DNA from: Paraliobacillus zengyii
GTDB lineage: Bacteria > Bacillota > Bacilli > Bacillales > Amphibacillaceae
Length of the DNA stretch: 64,000 nt
Reading direction: 5' to 3'
Assembly (NCBI RefSeq): GCF_003268595.1
Contig: NZ_CP029797.1
Location: 1,881,501-1,945,500, forward strand
Translations under genes and position numbers: made by a program
Notes under the pieces: generated by a model
Databases searched by the model: none
Seen by the model: only the letters and a program-made list of their open reading frames with translations
Told to the model about the DNA's origin: nothing
In this document: piece after piece, positions 18,428 through 25,761 of the stretch
Numbering within the stretch: position 1 is the stretch's first letter
How the letters are laid out: every line of letters begins with the position of its first letter

Positions 18428-18991
18428 ATGAAAAATAATTTCTTAGACCAATTTTATACAGTTGATCCAGTTACGGGTGATTATATCATTGAGATTTCGA
18501 TAAAGGATTATGATGAAGTATTTAATACTTGGGACTCCTCTGTTTATAATATAAGAGATCTAGATGCAAGCTTGAAAGCTTTCCTTGAAGAATTTTCGTT
18601 TGAGATTGACTCACGAAAAAATGTGAAGTTGAAGTTTGATATGTTAGATGAAAAAAAAGATGTTGAAATGGAAAAAAATATTATAAAAGGTATCCGAAAC
18701 AATTTCAATTACAAGTATTATTTACTAAATAAACAGACAGTACAAAGTAGGAAAAAATCATTTATCTACATTATTGTTTCTGTTATGTTCACAATAGCAT
18801 CAAGCTACATACAGTTTTCAGAAGAAAATAAGATTTTCCAAGATCTAGTTTCACTAAATTTAACAGTTGGTGGCTGGATATTTCTATGGGAAGCTTTTTC
18901 GATTCTCTTTATGCAAAGTGGTAATTTATCAAAGAGAAAAAAGCACTACAAAAGAATTATAGCTGCTCCAATTATCTTTAGATACCACTAA
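18428..18991 (+). CDS. Conserved-looking membrane protein of unknown function
   Basis: 187 residues from ATG 18428 with GAGGGG 5 bp upstream; a GTG at 18416 lies before that site. The N-terminal half is soluble and charged (begins NNFLDQFYTVDPVTGDYII). Two hydrophobic helices follow at roughly residues 111-131 and 140-160, then a very basic tail (SKRKKHYKR). No enzyme motif is visible, and I cannot assign a family. Confidence 0.7.
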   Translation: MKNNFLDQFYTVDPVTGDYIIEISIKDYDEVFNTWDSSVYNIRDLDASLKAFLEEFSFEIDSRKNVKLKFDMLDEKKDVEMEKNIIKGIRNNFNYKYYLLNKQTVQSRKKSFIYIIVSVMFTIASSYIQFSEENKIFQDLVSLNLTVGGWIFLWEAFSILFMQSGNLSKRKKHYKRIIAAPIIFRYH

Positions 18992-19028
18992 ATATAAATA
19001 GAATTAAATTTAAAAAGGGGTGCGCAAT

Positions 19029-19610
19029 TTGAAAGTCTATATTAATTTTTTAGCAGTAATTGTTTTATTATTAATTCCTGTCCAAGTGTTTGCTCACACG
19101 CATTTGGAAAGTTCTGATCCAGCTACAGATGAAGTGGTTTCTTCAGACAATCCAATAATTACATTAACATTTGATTCACCAGTCCAAGAACCAAATACAA
19201 TTTCTATATCACAGAACAATGAAGAGATAACAATTACAGAAATCAATCATTCTCCTGAAAATGTAATAGAAGCAACATTACCTACTGATCTTGAAGACGG
19301 TGAGATCGTACTTTTTTATAGTATAATTGGTGAAGATGGGCATGTAATAGAAGATAGTCTTGTATTTACTTATGAAAAAGCAGACGATAATTCTAGTTCT
19401 ACGGATGAAACACAATCTTCTGAAGAAGAGAGTATCGAGGCAGAAGAAGATGAAGTAGAAGAAAATAACATAGTGGAAGAGACAGAGCAGGCATCTATAG
19501 AAGAAACAGAAATTACTAATGAACAAAATGGATGGCTTTTGCCAGCTATTGCAGTAATTCTAATTGGGATTGCAATAAGTGTTTTTCTGATAAATAGGAA
19601 GAAAAAATGA
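19029..19610 (+). CDS. CopC-like copper-binding protein, membrane anchored
   Basis: 193 residues from TTG 19029, 8 bp after AAAGGGG; a GTG at 19020 overlaps that ribosome binding site. The signal peptide is predicted to be cleaved at VFA-HTHLESSDPA, leaving an N-terminal His as in CopC copper sites. The Ig-like CopC domain ends with the conserved GEDGHVIEDSLVFTY. A long acidic Glu/Ser-rich linker (about residues 120-165) precedes a C-terminal membrane helix and RKKK. It overlaps the CopD-like gene by 4 bp. B. subtilis YcnJ fuses both domains; here they are separate. Confidence 0.85.
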   Translation: MKVYINFLAVIVLLLIPVQVFAHTHLESSDPATDEVVSSDNPIITLTFDSPVQEPNTISISQNNEEITITEINHSPENVIEATLPTDLEDGEIVLFYSIIGEDGHVIEDSLVFTYEKADDNSSSTDETQSSEEESIEAEEDEVEENNIVEETEQASIEETEITNEQNGWLLPAIAVILIGIAISVFLINRKKK

Positions 19611-20692
19611 TTTATGCGGTAACAAATGGACTTTTATATGTGTGCTTTGCTATTTTGATTGGTGTGCATTTCCTATCCTTATTTCCTAAAGAAATGAGTA
19701 TGAATATAAAAGTCAAAGATCGTCTTATGTTTGGTATAACACTTGTTATACCTATACTTGCAGTTATTCCTATTATTGATTTAGTAAACACGATTAGTAA
19801 ATATCGAGACGATTACGGCTTCACCAGTTTTGTGTATGTTATAAAAGAAATAGAGATAGGAAGAGCATGGTTCATTTTGTTGCTCCTTTGTATTTTCCAT
19901 CTTTTACTATTATTAATTCGAAAAAACGTACTTATATCTTCCGGAATCGGTATATTTCTACTGTTAGGTATAATCTTGACACAAAGTGTTGTTGGTCATG
20001 TAGCTAGTATGGCAAGCTATCCTGGTGCTCTAGCACACACGATCCATTTGCTTGCTGTTTGCTTTTGGGCAGGTACATTATTAGTTGTAAGTTGGTTAGC
20101 TAATGATGAAACAAATTGGCATGTTTTTATTAATTGGTTTTCCGCTATTGCTTTACTATGTCTTTTACTTGTTACGTTTACTGGCATATTTATGAGTTTC
20201 AGCTTAACAACAGGAACAATTGTTTCACCATGGCGTGTTTCATATGGTCAAGCTTTGCTAATCAAGCATTTATTATATGTCGCTTTATTACTGTTTGTTT
20301 TTATTAATGCTATACTTGTTCGCAAGAAAGCAAAGAAATCTGATTTTTCACCTAAACGATGGTGGCGAGCTGAAAGTGTGATTATTTTACTTATATTCTC
20401 TGTGACAGGCTTTATGAGTGAGCAAGAGCCACCGTTAAATACAGAGAAACTAGCTAATAGTGGTGATATCTCTATTTTATTTCGCATTTTTGCATCAGTT
20501 AATATGGGGGATAATGTATTATTTGCTCCTAATCTTATAAGTGTTTTTTTTATACTATTATCTGTTGTTTTTCTACTTTCAACAGTTTTAGTTTTTTGGT
20601 TCCATGAGAAAGTAATAAGTACTTTACTAATGAGTGGCCTTTCAGTATTCAGTATGTATGTTGGATTGATGTCCTCAGTTACAGTTCTCTAA
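19607..20692 (+). CDS. CopD-family membrane protein (putative copper import)
   Basis: 361 residues with about eight to nine predicted membrane helices. The CopD domain is recognised from SVVGHVASMASYPGALAHTIHLLAVCFWAGTL, here the parts GHVASM and AHTIHLLAVCFWAGTL, and from the later SYGQALLIKHLLYVALL. The His residues in these helices are the likely copper ligands. Its ATG overlaps the stop of the CopC-like gene, so the pair is translationally coupled and probably forms one copper-handling unit. No copper regulator (CsoR/YcnK) is next to it in this window. Confidence 0.83.
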   Translation: MIYAVTNGLLYVCFAILIGVHFLSLFPKEMSMNIKVKDRLMFGITLVIPILAVIPIIDLVNTISKYRDDYGFTSFVYVIKEIEIGRAWFILLLLCIFHLLLLLIRKNVLISSGIGIFLLLGIILTQSVVGHVASMASYPGALAHTIHLLAVCFWAGTLLVVSWLANDETNWHVFINWFSAIALLCLLLVTFTGIFMSFSLTTGTIVSPWRVSYGQALLIKHLLYVALLLFVFINAILVRKKAKKSDFSPKRWWRAESVIILLIFSVTGFMSEQEPPLNTEKLANSGDISILFRIFASVNMGDNVLFAPNLISVFFILLSVVFLLSTVLVFWFHEKVISTLLMSGLSVFSMYVGLMSSVTVL

Positions 20693-20726
20693 ATAATGAT
20701 ATACGTTAATAAGGAGGTAAATAGAA

Positions 20727-21089
20727 ATGATTATAGGTTTAAATCATGTGCAAATTACTATACCAAAAAATGCAGAAGAATTAGGCAAGCATTTTTATTG
20801 TGATCTATTAGGGTTAAAAGAAAAAGAAAAGCCTGAATCACTAAAAGGCAGAGGTGGATTTTGGTTACAAGTCGGAAACATGGAATTACATGTTGGGACA
20901 GAAGATGGTATTGATAGATTAGCTACAAAAGCACATTTAGCATACCAAGTAGAGGATCTTGCACATTGGAGAAACATATTAGAAGAGAACAAAATTGATA
21001 TCTCAGAATCCATCCCACTTCCTGGTTATGATCGATTTGAATTTCGAGATCCGTTTGGTAACCGGGTAGAGATGATACAAGCAATCTAA
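20727..21089 (+). CDS. Glyoxalase/VOC family protein
   Basis: 120 residues, one vicinal-oxygen-chelate domain. Paired beta-alpha-beta-beta-beta halves are visible: GLNHVQITIP at the start, GFWLQVGNMELHVG in the middle and FEFRDPFGNRVEMIQ at the end. His7, His near residue 55 and the terminal Glu are candidate metal ligands. The substrate is unknown (glyoxalase, dioxygenase or antibiotic-binding activities all occur in the family). The ribosome binding site is AAGGAGG. Confidence 0.85.
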   Translation: MIIGLNHVQITIPKNAEELGKHFYCDLLGLKEKEKPESLKGRGGFWLQVGNMELHVGTEDGIDRLATKAHLAYQVEDLAHWRNILEENKIDISESIPLPGYDRFEFRDPFGNRVEMIQAI

Positions 21090-21124
21090 ACAAAAAATCC
21101 CCTGATTTTAAGGAGTGAAATTGT

Positions 21125-21259
21125 TTGATAACTATACTATTATTATTTATAATCTTGGGTTTAGGTACAATTATTAGAAACTTAAATGAACAAACTAAAC
21201 AAAACAAAAAGATCATACAAATTCTTGAAGATAAACAAAATCAGAATGAAAATATATAA
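21125..21259 (+). CDS. Small single-pass membrane protein, 44 residues
   Basis: TTG start at 21125, 9 bp after AAGGAG, and stop TAA at 21257-21259. The N-terminal 16 residues (ITILLLFIILGLGTII) form one membrane helix, followed by a polar Gln/Asn/Lys-rich tail (NEQTKQNKKIIQILEDK). It lies between the VOC gene and a strong terminator, so it is probably the last gene of that unit. Function unknown. Confidence 0.6.
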   Translation: MITILLLFIILGLGTIIRNLNEQTKQNKKIIQILEDKQNQNENI

Positions 21260-21277
21260 TAGAATAAACGATGAAGA

Positions 21278-21310
21278 ATAAGCAGTTGAGCTATAGCTCA
21301 ACTGCTTATT
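21278..21310 (+). terminator. Strong terminator
   Basis: Near-perfect palindrome: ATAAGCAGTTGAG pairs with CTCAACTGCTTAT around a CTATAG centre, then a T-rich tail. Confidence 0.8.
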
Positions 21311-21353
21311 TTAGTTTTTTAATAGCTCTAGCTATTTGTTTAAATATTTCACT

Positions 21354-21378
21354 TAAAAGAATAAGTCTTATTCTTTTA
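21354..21378 (+). promoter_or_regulatory. 25-bp inverted repeat, candidate operator of the MFS pump
   Basis: Arms TAAAAGAATAAG and CTTATTCTTTTA (12 bp each, perfect) around one base, 57 bp upstream of the TTG start of the MFS gene. There is no T-run and the arms are AT-rich, so a protein-binding site for a TetR/MarR-type dimer is the likeliest reading. No regulator gene is adjacent. Confidence 0.5.
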
Positions 21379-21435
21379 GGAAAGATAATGGTGAAGTAGT
21401 ATTACGACAGGCTAAATAGAGAGGAGCTTAAGTAA

Positions 21436-22680
21436 TTGGCTAAATCGAATAAGTTAGTGATAGTAGCAATAAGCTCCATTCCATTAATTATGACACTTGG
21501 TAACTCAATGTTAATTCCAATTTTACCAAAAATGCAAGAGGAATTAGGTTTAAGTTCATTTCAAGTTAGCCTAACAATAACAATATTTTCTGTAACAGCC
21601 GCTATTTTCATTCCCATATTAGGTTATTTTTCCGATCGATTCTCCCGTAAAGCTATAATTGTTCCTTCTTTAATATTATATGGGTTAGGTGGTCTATTAG
21701 CGGGTGCTGCGGCAGCATGGTTTAGCGGTAGTGCTTTCATTTGGATTCTGATCGGAAGAGCAATGCAAGGGATAGGAGCTGCTGGAACGACACCGATAGC
21801 AATGGCTCTAACAGGCGACTTGTTTAAAGGCAATGAGCAAAGTAGAGTTTTAGGCTTAGTTGAAGCATCAAATGGACTTGGAAAAGTCTTGTCACCAATA
21901 GTGGGATCATTATTAGCTATATTAGTTTGGTATGCTCCTTTTTGGGGATTTCCGATCTTTTGTATTGTATCGGTCTTGCTAACCGCTATTTTTATTAAAG
22001 AAACAAAGAAAAAACAAGCTCCACCGACAATCGGTAATTATATAAAGGGATTATTTTCCGTTTTCAAAAAGGATGGTAGATGGCTATTTACATCTTATTT
22101 AGCAGGTGCAACTTGTTTGTTTACCTTATTTGGAATTCTCTTTTATATATCGGATATTCTAGAAACGAAGCATAATATTGATGGTGTTCTTAAAGGAGCA
22201 ATATTAGCTATTCCATTGCTATTTATGATGACTACATCTTATATTACGGGTAGTAAAATAGGGAAAAATCTAAAAGTAATGAAACGTTTAATAATCTTTG
22301 GTTTATTATTCATGACGATTTCGTTTGCTACATTAACATTGGTTAAAAATTTAATCCCCTTTTTTTCTATACTTATTATAAGTAGTATTGGAACTGGCCT
22401 GGTTCTTCCTTGTTTAAATAGTTTAATTACTGGTTCAGTTGGTAAAGCGAGAAGAGGGTTTGTAACATCGCTTTATGGCTCGGTTCGATTTCTCGGAGTA
22501 GCGGCAGGACCACCAATATACGGTTGGTTAATGGGCATATCTAGAACGTGGATGTTTTTAAGTACCGCTAGTTTAACATTTATTGTTGCTTTTCTTTGTT
22601 TAATTTTCATTCATGTAAAGAATGCTACTAAAGATAAAAATTCTGAGTCATTGTTTCAAAAAGTGCACATAACAGAATAA
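21436..22680 (+). CDS. MFS transporter, DHA1-type drug efflux family
   Basis: 414 residues with 12 predicted membrane helices. Motif A between TM2 and TM3 is [10 protein letters not shown], and the antiporter motif C region [19 protein letters not shown] followed by [14 protein letters not shown] is typical of drug:H+ antiporters. The start is TTG at 21436 behind GAGGAG. The drug specificity is unknown. A long palindrome just upstream suggests repressor control, with induction by a ligand (inference). The next small gene follows after 16 bp. Confidence 0.85.
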   Translation: MAKSNKLVIVAISSIPLIMTLGNSMLIPILPKMQEELGLSSFQVSLTITIFSVTAAIFIPILGYFSDRFSRKAIIVPSLILYGLGGLLAGAAAAWFSGSAFIWILIGRAMQGIGAAGTTPIAMALTGDLFKGNEQSRVLGLVEASNGLGKVLSPIVGSLLAILVWYAPFWGFPIFCIVSVLLTAIFIKETKKKQAPPTIGNYIKGLFSVFKKDGRWLFTSYLAGATCLFTLFGILFYISDILETKHNIDGVLKGAILAIPLLFMMTTSYITGSKIGKNLKVMKRLIIFGLLFMTISFATLTLVKNLIPFFSILIISSIGTGLVLPCLNSLITGSVGKARRGFVTSLYGSVRFLGVAAGPPIYGWLMGISRTWMFLSTASLTFIVAFLCLIFIHVKNATKDKNSESLFQKVHITE

Positions 22681-22696
22681 AAAAGGAGTGCTTAGC

Positions 22697-22978
22697 ATGC
22701 AAATATATTTCACACCAGAACTTTTAAAGGAAGATGCACAAGTATTAAATATTGTAGATGATAAAAAGAACGCAGTTGGTTATATGGCTTTTTTGATTGA
22801 GGAAAAGAAAATGTACATTTATGGTTTACTTGAATCAGAAGGTGTTGAAGAGGATTTCAAGGACTTAATTGAACCTTATATACAAGGACTTACTAAGTTA
22901 AAGCCTGACCTTGAAGTATTATCATATTTATCTGTTGGTGGGAAAAAGATAGAAATAGAACGAGAAGGAGAAGAATAA
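22697..22978 (+). CDS. Small acidic protein, 93 residues, unknown function
   Basis: ATG 22697 lies 9 bp after AAAGGAG; an earlier in-frame start overlaps that ribosome binding site. The product is acidic with alternating strand/helix pattern (MQIYFTPELLKED, then AVGYMAFLIEEKKMYIYGLLE) and no membrane segment. It is probably in the same transcript as the MFS gene (16 bp gap). I do not recognise the family. Confidence 0.7.
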   Translation: MQIYFTPELLKEDAQVLNIVDDKKNAVGYMAFLIEEKKMYIYGLLESEGVEEDFKDLIEPYIQGLTKLKPDLEVLSYLSVGGKKIEIEREGEE

Positions 22979-23006
22979 TAAAAGTATTTAAATATAGGTA
23001 AATATC

Positions 23007-23045
23007 ATATCCTAGCTAACTTTTATGACAGTTAGGATATATTTT
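23007..23045 (+). terminator. Possible terminator
   Basis: ATATCCTA / TAGGATAT stem (8 bp) with an 18-nt loop and ATTTTAT after it. It lies between convergent genes and is weak. Confidence 0.4.
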
Positions 23046-23099
23046 ATAATAGGAATATTTATGTTTTCCCTTAAATTAATAAGCTTAAAGTGAACAAAA

Positions 23100-23756
23100 T
23101 TATTTTTTTCGCCAACTTAAAATTGGAGTGATACTTGGTATTGTTTTTAAATTATAAACAACATTAATGATTCCTGTAGAGATAAACTGTACAAATATGG
23201 CTTGGAATACAATAATAAAGTGGATAATTGATCCTGTTACAATAAAGATCAGCCCATTAAATAAAAGAAGTGTTGTTCCAGGAGAAAAGTCTCGATACGT
23301 AGCAAAAATTAAAGCAATGACACCAATACCTCCATTTGATACCTGTTGTCTCAAAAGAATCCCAATTCCTATACCTAACATACAGGAGCCTAATAGTAAA
23401 TCAGCCCATATATTAGAATAATGTAAAAATATATCCGCACTAAATATTTGAACGGTTATAGATGTAATGATGATACCAAATATAGTTCCTGCTGTACTAG
23501 TATTTCCTAACCAATAAATAGCTAAAATGATTAATGAAAAGTTAACAAACCAAAGTGCAAAACTAATTGGTATGTTAAACCAATAATTTAATAGAACAGC
23601 AATACCTGCTGCACCTCCAGAGGGAATGGAGTGGGGGAATAGAAATATAGCCATCGCAATTCCTTGAATAAATGCTCCACAAGAAATAATTACATAATGA
23701 ATTATATGATCTTTAAAATGTATTTCAGATGATTCACTGTTGCTTCTATTTACCAT
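23100..23756 (-). CDS. YitT-type integral membrane protein, short form
   Basis: 218 residues with five to six predicted membrane helices. FLFPHSIPSGGAAGIAVLLNYW and LRQQVSNGGIGVIALI (key parts SGGAAGIAVLLNY and SNGGIGVIAL) are the two repeated Gly-rich helices typical of the YitT/YczE-like families. The protein stops after the membrane domain and lacks the C-terminal cytoplasmic DUF2179 domain of full-length YitT proteins (about 280 residues). Transport role unknown. Monocistronic on the minus strand. Confidence 0.75.
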   Translation of the reverse strand: MVNRSNSESSEIHFKDHIIHYVIISCGAFIQGIAMAIFLFPHSIPSGGAAGIAVLLNYWFNIPISFALWFVNFSLIILAIYWLGNTSTAGTIFGIIITSITVQIFSADIFLHYSNIWADLLLGSCMLGIGIGILLRQQVSNGGIGVIALIFATYRDFSPGTTLLLFNGLIFIVTGSIIHFIIVFQAIFVQFISTGIINVVYNLKTIPSITPILSWRKK

Positions 23757-23892
23757 TATGTATAGGCCTTCTTTCTATTAAATACTTTTTTAAAAAGTAC
23801 ACTGTCTTTTTGATAGTATGTTTTGCTTGTCCTAATATAGTATTATTAAAAGGCTGAAATATGTGAATATAGATGTATATTAAATAAAAACA

Positions 23893-23931
23893 AAAAAGAG
23901 GCCAGAACAAGTTTTACCTTGTTCTGGCCCC
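23893..23931 (-). terminator. Terminator of msrA (minus strand)
   Basis: 12-bp stem GGCCAGAACAAG / CTTGTTCTGGCC. Read on the minus strand it is followed by CTTTTTTG. Confidence 0.85.
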
Positions 23932-23940
23932 TTAAATATA

Positions 23941-24468
23941 TTATTTCCAGTTTTCTTCAATGAAATTGTCTCTTCCGGATTTAGCGCGATCTTCTAGGTA
24001 TTCTTTTTCGTTCTTTTTATAAAAGTCTTGATGGTAACTTTCTGCAGTATAGAAGGATTTAGCTGGTAAAATTTCAGTTGCAATTGTTTTTTTGAACTTC
24101 CCACTAGTATTTAATTTTTCTTTTGAAGCTTCTGCTATTTTTTTTTGTTCACTATTGTGATAAAAGATTGCCGTTCGATATTGTGGTCCCCGATCGTGAA
24201 ATTGTCCTTCAGGATCTGTTGGATCAATTTGTGGCCAATAAAGATCAACAATTTGTTGGTAATCAATCAAGGTAGGATCATAAGTTATTTGAACTGCTTC
24301 ATAGTGACCAGTTTCTCCACCTTTAACATCTTCGTAACTAGGATTTTCTAGTGCGCCTCCGGTATAGCCTGAAATGACTTGATGAACACCATCCCATTGA
24401 TCAAAAGGCTTTACCATACACCAGAAACATCCACCAGCAAAAGTTGCTATTTCTTGTCTATCTGTCAT
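23941..24468 (-). CDS. msrA: Peptide-methionine (S)-S-oxide reductase MsrA
   Basis: Repairs S-epimers of oxidised methionine. It is 175 residues from ATG 24468, preceded by GGGGG; an upstream in-frame start lacks support. The active site is AGGCFWCMVKPFDQ with catalytic Cys14 and a second Cys at 17. HDRGPQYRTAIFYH and the C-terminal FYTAESYHQDFYKKN are family signatures. No MsrB domain is fused and no msrB lies next to it. Monocistronic. Confidence 0.94.
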   Translation of the reverse strand: MTDRQEIATFAGGCFWCMVKPFDQWDGVHQVISGYTGGALENPSYEDVKGGETGHYEAVQITYDPTLIDYQQIVDLYWPQIDPTDPEGQFHDRGPQYRTAIFYHNSEQKKIAEASKEKLNTSGKFKKTIATEILPAKSFYTAESYHQDFYKKNEKEYLEDRAKSGRDNFIEENWK

Positions 24469-24586
24469 TCTAATTCCCCCAGTAAAAATCATGTGTGATC
24501 TAAATTTAGCTGATTTAGCTCTGAATGTCCATTATAAAGAATAACAATCATTTTTATAAGCAAAATAATTGTATGGAGGTGATTAT

Positions 24587-24727
24587 TTGAAACGGCAAAC
24601 TAAGCAAAAAGGTAATAATGGAATGAATTCAGGTATAAATCCACAAGGTTATTCCGAAGATAAGGCAGACCAAGAACCAAAATCACAACTTGAACAAAAA
24701 GCTAAACATTCACATACAAAAAGATAA
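24587..24727 (+). CDS. Small hydrophilic basic protein, 46 residues
   Basis: TTG start at 24587 six bases after GGAGGTG, stop at 24725-24727, and a hairpin just downstream. The sequence is Lys/Gln/Asn-rich without hydrophobic segments (starts KRQTKQKGNNGMNSG, ends KAKHSHTKR). The composition resembles small spore or stress proteins, but I find no defining motif, so function stays open. Confidence 0.6.
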   Translation: MKRQTKQKGNNGMNSGINPQGYSEDKADQEPKSQLEQKAKHSHTKR

Positions 24728-24734
24728 TAGTTTC

Positions 24735-24765
24735 AACCATTTTAATCTAATTTTTTAAAATGGTT
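24735..24765. terminator. Bidirectional terminator between small ORF and gltC
   Basis: 11-bp stem AACCATTTTAA / TTAAAATGGTT with a 9-nt loop; T/A-rich on both sides. The 3' end of gltC lies inside it. Confidence 0.6.
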
Positions 24766-25635
24766 AATAACAAATTGATAAAAAACTGTTTCAGAAGGAG
24801 CAAGATTACGATGTTTTGGTGTTATAATTCCAACTGTTCTGCACAATTGTGGATTACTTATTGCAATTTTAGATGTGAATGTAGTGTTCACTTCACTAAA
24901 AGCACTTTCCGGTAGGAGAGTAATCCCCATACCAGCAGCAACAAGTCCTTTGATAGCATCAAGATCTTCTCCTTCTGAAGTTACATTAGGTTCGAAACCT
25001 GCTTCTTTACAACCATCAATTGCCAATTTCTCGAAGATATATCCTTTTGGAAATAACACAAACGGGTCCTGTTTTAATTCTGTTAAATAAATACTTTTTC
25101 GATTTGCCATCGGATGATCTTTTGGAACTAAGGCATATAAATCCTCAGAAAACAAAATATCCCCTGTTATATCAGGATCATTAGTAGGTACTGGTCCAAG
25201 AAAAGCCACATCAATCTCTCTGCTTTTAACTGATTCTATCAGAAAATTATAAGACCCCTGACGAAGCTGAAAGGTAATCTTAGGATGTCTCTTTTTAAAC
25301 ACTGCTAACACATTAGGTAATAAATTACTTGCTAAACTTGTAGGGAATCCAATTTTAATCGAACCTCGTTCTGGATCGATATATTCATCCACCTGCTTTT
25401 TAGCATGGTCAATTGCTTTCATAGCTATTTTAGTGTGATGAAGAAAGGTTCTCCCGATTGGGGTTAGTTTAACATTACGACCTGTTCGATCAAAAAGTTG
25501 TACCGTTAATTCCGCCTCTAAATTAGCAATCTGTCTACTTATTGCAGATTGAGCAATGTGTAAGTGGAGGGCTGCTTCTGACACATGTTCTCTTTCAGCA
25601 ACTTCCATAAAATAACGTAATTGGCGTAATTCCAT
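24742..25635 (-). CDS. gltC: LysR-type activator of glutamate synthase
   Basis: Transcriptional activator of gltAB, 297 residues from ATG 25635, which has AGGAGG upstream and matches the MELRQLRYFMEVAEREHVSEA start of B. subtilis GltC (key part MELRQLRYFMEVAEREHVSE). The N-terminal winged helix-turn-helix includes AQSAISRQIANLEAEL; the effector domain begins near GSIKIGFPTSLASNLLP. Divergent orientation to gltA over a 126-bp gap is the classical arrangement, in which GltC responds to 2-oxoglutarate/glutamate and to glutamate dehydrogenase. Its gene is read on the minus strand. Confidence 0.93.
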   Translation of the reverse strand: MELRQLRYFMEVAEREHVSEAALHLHIAQSAISRQIANLEAELTVQLFDRTGRNVKLTPIGRTFLHHTKIAMKAIDHAKKQVDEYIDPERGSIKIGFPTSLASNLLPNVLAVFKKRHPKITFQLRQGSYNFLIESVKSREIDVAFLGPVPTNDPDITGDILFSEDLYALVPKDHPMANRKSIYLTELKQDPFVLFPKGYIFEKLAIDGCKEAGFEPNVTSEGEDLDAIKGLVAAGMGITLLPESAFSEVNTTFTSKIAISNPQLCRTVGIITPKHRNLAPSETVFYQFVINHFKKLD

Positions 25636-25663
25636 TTGATTCCTCCTAACATATATCAAAATC

Positions 25664-25717
25664 AGATCGTTCTTATCTATATTATATATTGTTTGGATTG
25701 ATAAATAAACCTACAAT
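25664..25717 (+). promoter_or_regulatory. gltA promoter and candidate GltC box
   Basis: TTGTTT (25689-25694), a 17-bp spacer and TACAAT (25712-25717). An inverted repeat AGAT-N7-ATCT at 25664-25678 is centred about 53 bp before the expected start point, a usual LysR position (T-N11-A type). The exact GltC boxes are inferred. Confidence 0.55.
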
Positions 25718-25761
25718 AGAAATAGACACTTTAAAAGAATTCGTAAATGGGGGCGAAAGAT

